64,000 bases of DNA, taken from assembly GCA_023457255.1 (NCBI GenBank), contig JAEWMB010000039.1, forward strand, positions 62,001 through 126,000, in the 5' to 3' direction. Below are positions 55,081 to 62,199 of the stretch, piece after piece. The notes under the pieces were generated by a model. It ran no database searches. It was not told the origin of the DNA and saw nothing but the letters and a program-made list of their open reading frames with translations. Positions within the stretch are counted from its first letter, which is position 1. Every line of letters begins with the position of its first letter. The position numbers and the translations under genes are program-made. Origin of the DNA: Bacillota bacterium. Its GTDB lineage: Bacteria; Bacillota; Clostridia; Lachnospirales; Lachnospiraceae.

Positions 55081-56295
55081 CTAACTCTTAGGTACATATT
55101 TTAATTTTAGTAATTCCATAAGATATTGTTTTCTGCAGACCTTTCCGGACCGTCCTTGTGCTTCTTGAATTTTATCTCGGTTCGGACATCCTCCGCTGCA
55201 TAAACCGGCTAGTTCACAAGATAGACAAGTATCCCAGGGTTTTTGAGAGATTTGCCTCTGGTACTCCTTAAAAAGCTCCGCTTCCTTTATGGAACCAACC
55301 GCATATTCTTTCTCACCTACAAGGGACGGACATTTATAGATCAGACCATCTTGATTAATCATAAACCATGATTCGCTCATCATCCAACAATGGTTTAATT
55401 CTCCATAAGCAATATGAAAGCCCAGATCTTTTGCCAGCCTTAGGATATGAATAACTTCCTTTAATATAAAATTATTTTGTTTTGAGTCCTTCAGAATTGT
55501 ATCATTAATACAAAGAGCAGCGAATCGATGGAATTCCATGCGGCGCAGTAAACGCAGTAAAATCGGGATGTTCTTATAATTTTGCATATCTATGTTCATC
55601 CGTATCACCAAACTTACATTCTCATCCATGGCCACAAGATTCTCCACATTTTTAAGAATTACATCAAAAGTACCTTCTCCGTCTGCGAAACAACGTCTGG
55701 AATCATGTAGATTTTTTGTTCCATCCAATGTGATTTGATAAGAATGCAGATTAATCTCCATACATTTTTCAACAACATTTGGAGTAAGGAGAACACCGTT
55801 TGTTATTATATCATAAGTAACCTTTGGAATTTTTTGATTTAATTGCTGCGCTATAAACCAAATCGCTTCCATATTTAATAAAGGCTCTCCCCCCATAAAA
55901 GTTACCGATAACTCTTCCGCCATTCTCACATTCTTACGGAGTATTAACCAGTCCACTGTTTTTTTGGCATTTTCCATTGACATATTACTGCCCTTTTTTA
56001 ACAGCCCTTCCTGCTCCCAGCAATACGGACAGGTTAGGTTACAATCGTTACTCACAAATACCCAGCAAGACAGGCTGTTCGTATCTTGGTTCCTTAATTC
56101 CAGCATCTCCTTAAGAAGCTGTACTTCATCAAGCTGATCCTCCACAAGAAAACCATCAAGACAAAGCTGCTCAACACTTTTATCTGACTTATAATCTTCC
56201 TTTAATCCATACAGTATTTTGTGGTTTAGAGAGTTATAAGTAACTAAAGTATCTTGATCACCCTGCCATTGTGTATTGTATCTTGACCACTTCAT
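55081..56295 (-). CDS. Radical SAM/SPASM peptide maturase 3
   Basis: This 404-residue protein is started at the ATG one base after the stop of the carrier-protein gene, suggesting coupled translation. The N-terminus (MKWSRYNTQWQGDQDTLVTY) matches the layout of maturase 2. The SAM cluster motif is CNLTCPYC (Cys 85, 89, 92), followed by TFMGGEPLLN. The SPASM end has CWMMSESWFMINQDGLIYKC, then CLSCELAGLCSGGC and a final Cys. Maturases 2 and 3 look like paralogues, so they may act on different residues or different peptides of the same cluster. Confidence 0.9.
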   Translation of the reverse strand: MKWSRYNTQWQGDQDTLVTYNSLNHKILYGLKEDYKSDKSVEQLCLDGFLVEDQLDEVQLLKEMLELRNQDTNSLSCWVFVSNDCNLTCPYCWEQEGLLKKGSNMSMENAKKTVDWLILRKNVRMAEELSVTFMGGEPLLNMEAIWFIAQQLNQKIPKVTYDIITNGVLLTPNVVEKCMEINLHSYQITLDGTKNLHDSRRCFADGEGTFDVILKNVENLVAMDENVSLVIRMNIDMQNYKNIPILLRLLRRMEFHRFAALCINDTILKDSKQNNFILKEVIHILRLAKDLGFHIAYGELNHCWMMSESWFMINQDGLIYKCPSLVGEKEYAVGSIKEAELFKEYQRQISQKPWDTCLSCELAGLCSGGCPNRDKIQEAQGRSGKVCRKQYLMELLKLKYVPKS

Positions 56296-56296
56296 C

Positions 56297-56617
56297 CTAT
56301 TCACCAAATAACCTTTGACTGACTGCTTCTATTTCAAGTTCCCTTTCTCTTTGTATTATAAGTTCCTTTTTAACAAACTCTACAATGTCTCTCATCTGTA
56401 TAAACTTCATTACCTCTTCATTGGTAATCGAAATTCTGAAATGTTCTTCCAGCATAATGATAAATTCCACAAGTTCTAGTGAAGATAATCCAATAAATTG
56501 CTCTGAAGCATTTCTTTGATCACCACGTACATAAAAAGATTCTTCTAACATAGTTTGCTCTTCTGTTATTTCTCCAACTAACTCTGAACACACCTTTAGT
56601 ATCTCTTTTTCTTCCAT
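56297..56617 (-). CDS. Stand-alone acyl-carrier-like protein
   Basis: This is a 106-residue helical protein with the carrier signature G-L-S-S-L-E-L-V-E (residues 43-51). Ser46 aligns with the phosphopantetheine Ser. The usual preceding Asp (DSL) is Ser45. The acidic helix II after it (FIIMLEEHFRISI) is typical. This fits the 'acyl carrier-related protein' of clostridial peptide-maturation systems that I recall. AAAGGATGAGAGT precedes the ATG. It is the first gene of the enzyme operon. Confidence 0.85.
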   Translation of the reverse strand: MEEKEILKVCSELVGEITEEQTMLEESFYVRGDQRNASEQFIGLSSLELVEFIIMLEEHFRISITNEEVMKFIQMRDIVEFVKKELIIQRERELEIEAVSQRLFGE

Positions 56618-56630
56618 ACTCTCATCCTTT

Positions 56631-56703
56631 CATAAAAAATGTTCCGGTTATTCCATAAATTTACTATTTCGTAAATTATATCATAACCGGAACTACTCTG
56701 GAC
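56631..56703 (-). terminator. Terminator/attenuator between LytTR gene and enzyme operon
   Basis: The stem pairs GTTCCGGTTAT with ATAACCGGAAC and holds an inner AATTTAC/GTAAATT hairpin. On the minus strand it is followed by ATTTTTTATG. It ends 14 bases before the carrier-protein start codon, directly at its ribosome site. It could stop LytTR transcription before the operon or act as an attenuator. Confidence 0.75.
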
Positions 56704-56748
56704 TTATTTTGCATATTTTACACTATTATTGACATATTTTGTATAATA

Positions 56749-57477
56749 TTACATTAAATTCTCACAAATCGTAATACTCTCCAATTCTTTTTTGCGGCCA
56801 CGGCTGACTGGAATGATGTCTCCATTCTTCATTACAATCTGCTTATTTCCATACTCCTTTATATACTTGCAATTGATTAAGTAGGAATTATGAGCCCATA
56901 TAAATGCATATTTACTTATCTTTGAATAAATATTAGAAAGCTTTTCATAAAATATTTCCATTCTATCTTCACCTAAATACAATTTTATCCGGTGCCCATA
57001 AGACTCAAAGTATAAGATATCATTTAGTTTGACTAACTTAATCGTATTGCCGCTCTTATACCGAAATACTTCCCCGGATATCCCCTTCATCTCCGTTGCC
57101 CGGCTTAAATCAGTGACAATTTTACAAGAGTCAATCGGTTTTAATCGAAAATTTAATGGTCTTAATTCAAACAGGCTCATACAAAAATCTTTTTTATTTG
57201 ACATATATACAATCTGGATTATTTCATTCTTTAACTTATACCGTATCCAATGACCAAGTTCTATTCCATTTATTGTACCCTCTTTAAATTCTATATTTAA
57301 GAATATCATATCAAATTGTAATCCCTCTTCATTCCTCAGTTCCTGGTACAAATCTCTACAACGAAAGAACAAAACTGGTTGAATATCCAAGTAATTCGCA
57401 CTTGCAAACTCATAAATAATCTCAGAAAGCTGATTGCATATAGTTTTATCATCATCACAGATTGCGATTCGATACAT
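56749..57477 (-). CDS. LytTR-family response regulator lacking the phospho-acceptor Asp
   Basis: This 242-residue protein is started at the ATG after AAGGGGATAATATT. The receiver domain (1-120) begins YRIAICDDDK. Its beta-3 segment reads FDMIFLNIEF, where AgrA-type regulators have FLDIEM; Asn61 replaces the phosphorylated Asp. The LytTR DNA-binding domain (about 145-242) includes YKSGNTIKLVKLNDILYFES and FIWAHNSYLIN. No histidine kinase is next to it. It is on the same strand as the cluster and is its likely regulator, perhaps controlled by ligand or constitutively active. Confidence 0.9.
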   Translation of the reverse strand: MYRIAICDDDKTICNQLSEIIYEFASANYLDIQPVLFFRCRDLYQELRNEEGLQFDMIFLNIEFKEGTINGIELGHWIRYKLKNEIIQIVYMSNKKDFCMSLFELRPLNFRLKPIDSCKIVTDLSRATEMKGISGEVFRYKSGNTIKLVKLNDILYFESYGHRIKLYLGEDRMEIFYEKLSNIYSKISKYAFIWAHNSYLINCKYIKEYGNKQIVMKNGDIIPVSRGRKKELESITICENLM

Positions 57478-57984
57478 AATATTATCCCCTTCATTAAACT
57501 TCATTCTCCCCAGAATGAGTTAAACTGCTTTCTTTTATATAATTGATTTTGCAACTTTCAATTTTTTCTGTTTATAAATTATTCTTCTTTCTTATCACCT
57601 CTCATTTCTCATTCTGCTTCGATTAATTTTCTTACGAGCACCTCCTTTTTTCTCCTTTACCTTATTTTTTCGCTTATTCTAACACAAACTGTAATAATTT
57701 TACAATCCTGATTTTTATTCTTAAATACCCTATAATATTAGTAATAACAACATCTGCCTTGCTTAAGCAGCCTTCTTTTTTAAGTAATCCAGCCTCCTAT
57801 ATTATAATTATACCACAGGTAATAAGGAGAGTGCAGATAACTCATTATTCTTCCGCAATTATATTTTAATCTTTCCCATCGGACTAGTTTATCCGTTTCC
57901 ATTGACATAGACATGAGTCTATGCGATAGGAAAAGTTTATGGTATGATAAACTATATATCATTAATTCAAATAAGGAGCAGGCA
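57478..57984. other. Divergent region between LytTR gene and exporter-like gene
   Basis: On the minus strand it shows two good ribosome-site sequences (AAAGGAG near 57650-57660 and GAGAGGTG near 57595-57602) that are followed only by frames of about ten codons or fewer. This could be a relic of small peptide genes. The plus-strand end holds two inverted repeats (annotated separately). No gene is supported. Confidence 0.4.
57906..57953 (+). promoter_or_regulatory. Two palindromes upstream of the aromatic-acid-exporter-like gene
   Basis: CATAGAC-ATGA-GTCTATG (57906-57923) and AGTTTAT-n6-ATAAACT (57934-57953) follow each other within 50 bases, about 30-80 bases before the ATG. They look like repressor-operator sites. 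The regulator is not in the window as far as I can tell. Confidence 0.45.
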
Positions 57985-58965
57985 ATGAAAAAGTTTAATA
58001 AAGTTAGTAAGATTGCGATAGGAAGTACCTTTGCGATCCTACTTGCCAATGCAATCGGATTAGACTATAGCATTTCATCAGGGATTATTACGCTTTTAAC
58101 AATACAGGATACTAAAAAAGAGACCATCCTTATTTCTCTGAAACGATTGATTGCTTTTCTGTTTGCTACTATTCTAGCCCTCATACTCTTTCCAAACTTA
58201 GGATTTACTACGCTTCCTTATGGTATATTTCTATTTTTGTTCGTGGGCGGCTGTTCTATCGTAAAATTACAGGATGGAATCGCAATGAATTCCGTACTTG
58301 CAACGCATTATATTCTCTCTGAGGACATCAGTTTATGTATAATAACAAACGAAGCTCTCCTTCTTTTCATCGGAGCAGGTATAGGCACTCTGATTAATCT
58401 ATTCATATCAAGTAATGTAAAGAAAATTCGAGAAGTTCAAGGGCGAATTGAATCAGATTTACGTAAGGTATTATTTTGTATGGCTTATTTTCTTAGAGAA
58501 TCAGACAAAAGCAAATATAGAGACCACTGCTTTTCCCCATTGCGGAGCGATATTGATCTAGGTCTGTCCTACGCATATACCAATATGAACAATACCTTAT
58601 TTCAGGAATCTGGGTATTTTATTCGTTATATGGAGATGCGAAAACACCAACTGCAGATACTCTCTGAAATCTATGGAAAAATCATATCCCTGCACTCGGT
58701 GCCGGACCAGGTAATACCAATTTCTCAATTTATAGAAAGCATTGCTAACTCTCTTTCCGAGTCTAATAATGCCAAACGATTATTACAATCAGAACAAGCT
58801 CTCGAAGAAGAATACCGCCAAAGTACTCTCCCACGCACCAGAGAAGAGTTTGAAGACCGTGCTGTGCTGTATATGATATTAAAAGACTTTAAGATGTTTC
58901 TCTTAGTAAAGGAACAATTTTCCGATATCTTAACAAAGGACCAGATACAAAAGTACTGGTCTTAG
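57985..58965 (+). CDS. Aromatic acid exporter family (ArAE/FUSC-like) membrane protein
   Basis: This 326-residue protein is started at the ATG after AAGGAGCAGGCA, since a longer frame has no ribosome site. The first ~165 residues contain about four to six membrane helices (IAIGSTFAILLANAIG, IAFLFATILALILF, TNEALLLFIGAGIGTLI). The rest is a cytoplasmic helical domain ending EEFEDRAVLYMILKDFKMFL, the form of the ArAE_1 C-terminal domain. These proteins are predicted exporters of aromatic acids or similar small molecules. It faces away from the peptide cluster and may be unrelated to it. Confidence 0.85.
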   Translation: MKKFNKVSKIAIGSTFAILLANAIGLDYSISSGIITLLTIQDTKKETILISLKRLIAFLFATILALILFPNLGFTTLPYGIFLFLFVGGCSIVKLQDGIAMNSVLATHYILSEDISLCIITNEALLLFIGAGIGTLINLFISSNVKKIREVQGRIESDLRKVLFCMAYFLRESDKSKYRDHCFSPLRSDIDLGLSYAYTNMNNTLFQESGYFIRYMEMRKHQLQILSEIYGKIISLHSVPDQVIPISQFIESIANSLSESNNAKRLLQSEQALEEEYRQSTLPRTREEFEDRAVLYMILKDFKMFLLVKEQFSDILTKDQIQKYWS

Positions 58966-59064
58966 AAGGTCCATTATTTCTATTAGGAAGCAGCCTGTCC
59001 GAATGATATGCATTGCGATTCGAATATTTCATGATATAATGATAAAAAAAAGGAGTAATCAGTT

Positions 59065-59616
59065 ATGTATGAATGGAAAAACAAGAACATAAAGAGTCAG
59101 TTTGAGCTACAAAAAATGGTTGCTAAAAATAATAGTGTTTCTTCTTTTAGCGAAGAAGAATTATCTGCCTTAAATCTAAAAACTAAGAACTTTACTTCCA
59201 TTCACGCCCCGGAAGTAAAAAGATTAATTGAACTTGCTTTTATTCGCGGAACCTTACATGGTCTGCAGCTCGCAGATACACAATCAGAAATAGTATCGGA
59301 TGAGAAAAAACCGGCAGTCGTCATTACAAAACAAGTAGAGGTTCAAAAGGCGGTAAATGAAGAAAGGCTTTACTTTGTAGCCTGTAAAGTAAGAAATCGC
59401 CAGGATAAAGTTGTCTATACAAATCACATGTTAAAAGCAAGAACAGATAAGGAAGCAGAATCTATGGCGTCCTACGAATGCAGTCTAAAGCATCAAACCT
59501 TAATACAATGCAAACTAGTGAAGTCCTATGGAACCGATACGATGCAGTTCCAATTTGGCATTGGTTCCAAAGAGCAAACAACTCTTGCCGCTTTGGGAAA
59601 AAGGATGCTTCAGTGA
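59065..59616 (+). CDS. Hypothetical protein
   Basis: This is a 183-residue soluble protein, charged, with no signal or membrane segment. The N-terminal half is helical (FSEEELSALNLKTKN). The C-terminal half shows a strand pattern (EERLYFVACKVRNRQDKVVY), then KARTDKEAESMASYECSLKH. AAAGGAGTAATCAGTT precedes the ATG. It is followed by a 21-bp hairpin. I recognise no family. Confidence 0.75.
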   Translation: MYEWKNKNIKSQFELQKMVAKNNSVSSFSEEELSALNLKTKNFTSIHAPEVKRLIELAFIRGTLHGLQLADTQSEIVSDEKKPAVVITKQVEVQKAVNEERLYFVACKVRNRQDKVVYTNHMLKARTDKEAESMASYECSLKHQTLIQCKLVKSYGTDTMQFQFGIGSKEQTTLAALGKRMLQ

Positions 59617-59618
59617 TT

Positions 59619-59667
59619 CTTTTACTATAAGAAATGCTTTTACTATAAGCATTTCTTATAGTAAAAG
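59619..59667. terminator. Long perfect hairpin between convergent genes
   Basis: CTTTTACTATAAGAAATGC plus two further bases pairs perfectly (21 bp) with its complement over a 7-base loop. The unit TTTTACTATAAG also occurs twice in direct orientation within it. It sits between the hypothetical gene and the MATE gene and should work in both directions. Confidence 0.65.
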
Positions 59668-59704
59668 CCGGGCTCTATAAAAATTATATATTCCTCATAA
59701 TCCA

Positions 59705-61060
59705 TTAAGAGATAATCTGTTTTTTCCAGATACCCATCTTATAGATAATCCACAAGATTCCTGCAGAGATACCATTACTAACAACAACTGCATACCAGAT
59801 ACTTTCTACCCCCATATGAAGTAAACGTTCACATACAAATAAGGTTGCCAGCCGGAACACCCATAGTCTTGTCGCATCAATCATCATATTAATCATGGTA
59901 TGTCCGGAACCTTGGTGCAACCCATTGGTTGTATTATAAATACCGTTTGTAAAGCACCAAAATGCCATCAATTGCAGAAAATCTTTCCCTAAGCGTATTA
60001 CCTCCGGATCCTTACTGAAAATACGAACAATTGGTTCTGAGACAGCATTTCGTGATAAAATTAATCCACCGGCAAACAAGAAGATAACTGCGATTCTTCT
60101 TGCCAATAAATATGCTTTTTGGGCTCTAACCTGATCTCTTGCACCAACACACTGACCTACAATCGTTGCAACTGCAGAACCCATCGCATTTGCAGGCATC
60201 GAAATTAATCCATTGACACGATTTCCAATTCCATAAGCACTTACTGCTGTGGAACCGTATTTAATTACATTAGAGGTCATCAATAGAAATCCTAGTTGCA
60301 TGGTACTTCCACCGATTGCGGTAGGCAAGCCTATTTTTGCAATTGCCTTTAATTTCTCTTTTTGTATTTTTAAATTTTCTTTGGTTATATGAAGAGATTT
60401 TTTATTATTACATAGGCTGTATAATGCGATTAACGCACAAGGAACCTTGGCTAATAAAGTAGCTAATGCTGCACCTGCTATACCCCAATCAAAACCTATC
60501 ATAAACAGAGGGTCTAAAATCATATTCAATATAATACCTAATAAATTTAAAAACATTGGCCTTACAGTATCCCCCTGCGATTGATTTACCGCAGTAAAAA
60601 TATTGATGATAAATAAAAATGGCATATCCAATATTACAATCCTTAGATAGGTAACTGCCATTGAATAAAACGACTCACCACCCGCCAACCATCCAACCAA
60701 TGCGGGCGTAAACAGAAAACAAATTCCTGCACACAAAACCGAAAATATCATACAAGAAGCAAACAACTGTCCTACCATTGTTTTTGCATTCTTTTCATCT
60801 TTTGCACCTAAGTACTGCGATATTAAAATTGCACCGGCTACCGTAATACCGGTACCAAAATTAACAATGATACTCTGAATCGGGGTTACTACTGTTATTG
60901 CTGATTGTGGGTCTGTACCAATTTTACCAAGCCAGTAGGAATCTGTAAGATTATACATCGTTTGAATAAAATTGTTCACGACGATTGGTATGGCTAACAT
61001 TAATATTGTTTTCCATAAGGTTCCATTAAGTAAATAGTCTTTATTTTGCTTCATTCGCAT
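59705..61060 (-). CDS. MATE-family multidrug/organic-cation exporter
   Basis: This 451-residue protein has 12 predicted membrane helices in two halves typical of MATE antiporters (for example LAIPIVVNNFIQTMYNLTDS near residue 30, FGTGITVAGAILISQYLGA, and GLPTAIGGSTMQLGFLLMTSN starting the second half). MATE pumps use Na+ or H+ gradients to expel drugs or metabolites; the natural substrate is unknown. The start is less certain; I take the ATG preceded by AAGAGATGTGTAGCT over an ATG eight codons earlier. Confidence 0.9.
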   Translation of the reverse strand: MRMKQNKDYLLNGTLWKTILMLAIPIVVNNFIQTMYNLTDSYWLGKIGTDPQSAITVVTPIQSIIVNFGTGITVAGAILISQYLGAKDEKNAKTMVGQLFASCMIFSVLCAGICFLFTPALVGWLAGGESFYSMAVTYLRIVILDMPFLFIINIFTAVNQSQGDTVRPMFLNLLGIILNMILDPLFMIGFDWGIAGAALATLLAKVPCALIALYSLCNNKKSLHITKENLKIQKEKLKAIAKIGLPTAIGGSTMQLGFLLMTSNVIKYGSTAVSAYGIGNRVNGLISMPANAMGSAVATIVGQCVGARDQVRAQKAYLLARRIAVIFLFAGGLILSRNAVSEPIVRIFSKDPEVIRLGKDFLQLMAFWCFTNGIYNTTNGLHQGSGHTMINMMIDATRLWVFRLATLFVCERLLHMGVESIWYAVVVSNGISAGILWIIYKMGIWKKQIIS

Positions 61061-61370
61061 AGCTACACATCTCTTTTCACACACTTTTTGTACGTTTATA
61101 ATACGTTTTCTATCTATAAGATATTGTAATCACTTACAACAATTATAGCAATGGAAAAAGTCTATTACACTTCATTTCCATAAAAAATCTAAGAAGTAAT
61201 AGCAAAAAAACTGTACTTTTCATAATCACTTACCTTTCATTACAGATTAATACCAGTCTGCAATTACCTTAGTAACTTGCTATTTCAGGTTCTGTTTACT
61301 ACAAAGTCATATCATTTCCTCATTCTATGGGTAGGAATTTATTGCTTAGAATATCTAATCCATATCTATG

Positions 61371-61421
61371 CTAGAAAGAAGGATAACGCTTTGTTTTGTG
61401 CTGCGTTATCCTTCCTTCTAG
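61371..61421. repeat. 19-bp inverted repeat
   Basis: CTAGAAAGAAGGATAACGC pairs with its complement with one mismatch over a 13-base loop. It abuts the next hairpin without a gap. Confidence 0.7.
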
Positions 61422-61474
61422 CAATCCAAGACAAGAATAAGTTCCCAATACGTTCTTATTCTTGTCTTGGATTG
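61422..61474 (-). terminator. 20-bp perfect hairpin after ysxC
   Basis: CAATCCAAGACAAGAATAAG pairs perfectly with its complement over a 13-base loop, starting 30 bases past the ysxC stop. It is a probable terminator of the lon-ysxC transcript. Confidence 0.65.
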
Positions 61475-61503
61475 TGGTTGTTTGTTTATAACCTTCGTAT
61501 TAT

Positions 61504-62109
61504 TTACTCTTCTTCCGTTTCCGGTACTTCTAAAAACTGTTCAATACATCTCCAGATATCGTCTCTTCCTTCCTTTGACAAGGAGGAAAATGGTATAATC
61601 TTTGTATTCGCACCTGCACATAATCCACTTCGTACCATTTTAATATGCTTCTCTCTCTGACTGCGGTTAATTTTATCAAGCTTTGTTGCTATAATTACCG
61701 GTTCAAATCCATTATGGACAATCCATTCATACATATCCTTGTCATTTGCGGAAGGCTCGTGGCGAATATCAATTAATAGGAAGATCACCTTTAGCTGGGA
61801 TGAGGTTCGAAGATACTTCTCAATCATCTTACCCCATTTTGCCTTTAACTCTGCAGATACTTTTGCATAGCCATACCCGGGAAGGTCAACAAAATACAGC
61901 TTATCATTGATATGATAGAAATTAATTGTTTGCGTCTTTCCGGGCTGTGATGAAGTTCTTGCAAATGATTTTCTATTCATCAATCCATTGATTAATGAGG
62001 ATTTTCCCACATTTGATTTTCCAGCGAAAGCAAATTCCGGCTGAGTATTCACCGGCAGCACGCTGGTTACGCCACATACCGTTTCCAAATCTACTTGATT
62101 TACATTCAT
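61504..62109 (-). CDS. ysxC: Ribosome biogenesis GTPase YsxC/YihA (EngB)
   Basis: This 201-residue GTPase is needed for 50S subunit assembly. G-motifs are all present: G1 GKSNVGKSS, G2 region SQPGKTQTINFY, G3 VDLPGYGYAKVS, G4 IATKLDKI, and the PFSSLSKEG G5. GGAAATGAGGTAAGCT precedes the ATG. It follows lon by 90 bases, the usual lon-ysxC order of Firmicutes. It acts in the cytoplasm with the ribosome. Confidence 0.95.
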   Translation of the reverse strand: MNVNQVDLETVCGVTSVLPVNTQPEFAFAGKSNVGKSSLINGLMNRKSFARTSSQPGKTQTINFYHINDKLYFVDLPGYGYAKVSAELKAKWGKMIEKYLRTSSQLKVIFLLIDIRHEPSANDKDMYEWIVHNGFEPVIIATKLDKINRSQREKHIKMVRSGLCAGANTKIIPFSSLSKEGRDDIWRCIEQFLEVPETEEE

Positions 62110-62199
62110 AGCTTACCTCATTTCCTTTATCTTGCTCAAAACTCTTCATGGCTTTAGAATAGCCTTCATAGGGTAAGCCAATGCGTTTCCCTGAAAGCT

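Larger units (their letters stand above)
61061..61503. other. Intergenic region with twin long hairpins
   Basis: No gene was supported (a 127-codon plus frame here overlaps ysxC and has no ribosome site). It holds two back-to-back hairpins that share the single base between them, annotated separately. Confidence 0.5.

Noticed and set aside
57780..58049. 89-codon minus frame upstream of the exporter-like gene
   Set aside because: It overlaps the real plus-strand gene start and its promoter region.
61277..61660. 127-codon plus frame before and over ysxC
   Set aside because: It overlaps the well-supported ysxC gene on the other strand and two long hairpins, and it lacks a ribosome site.
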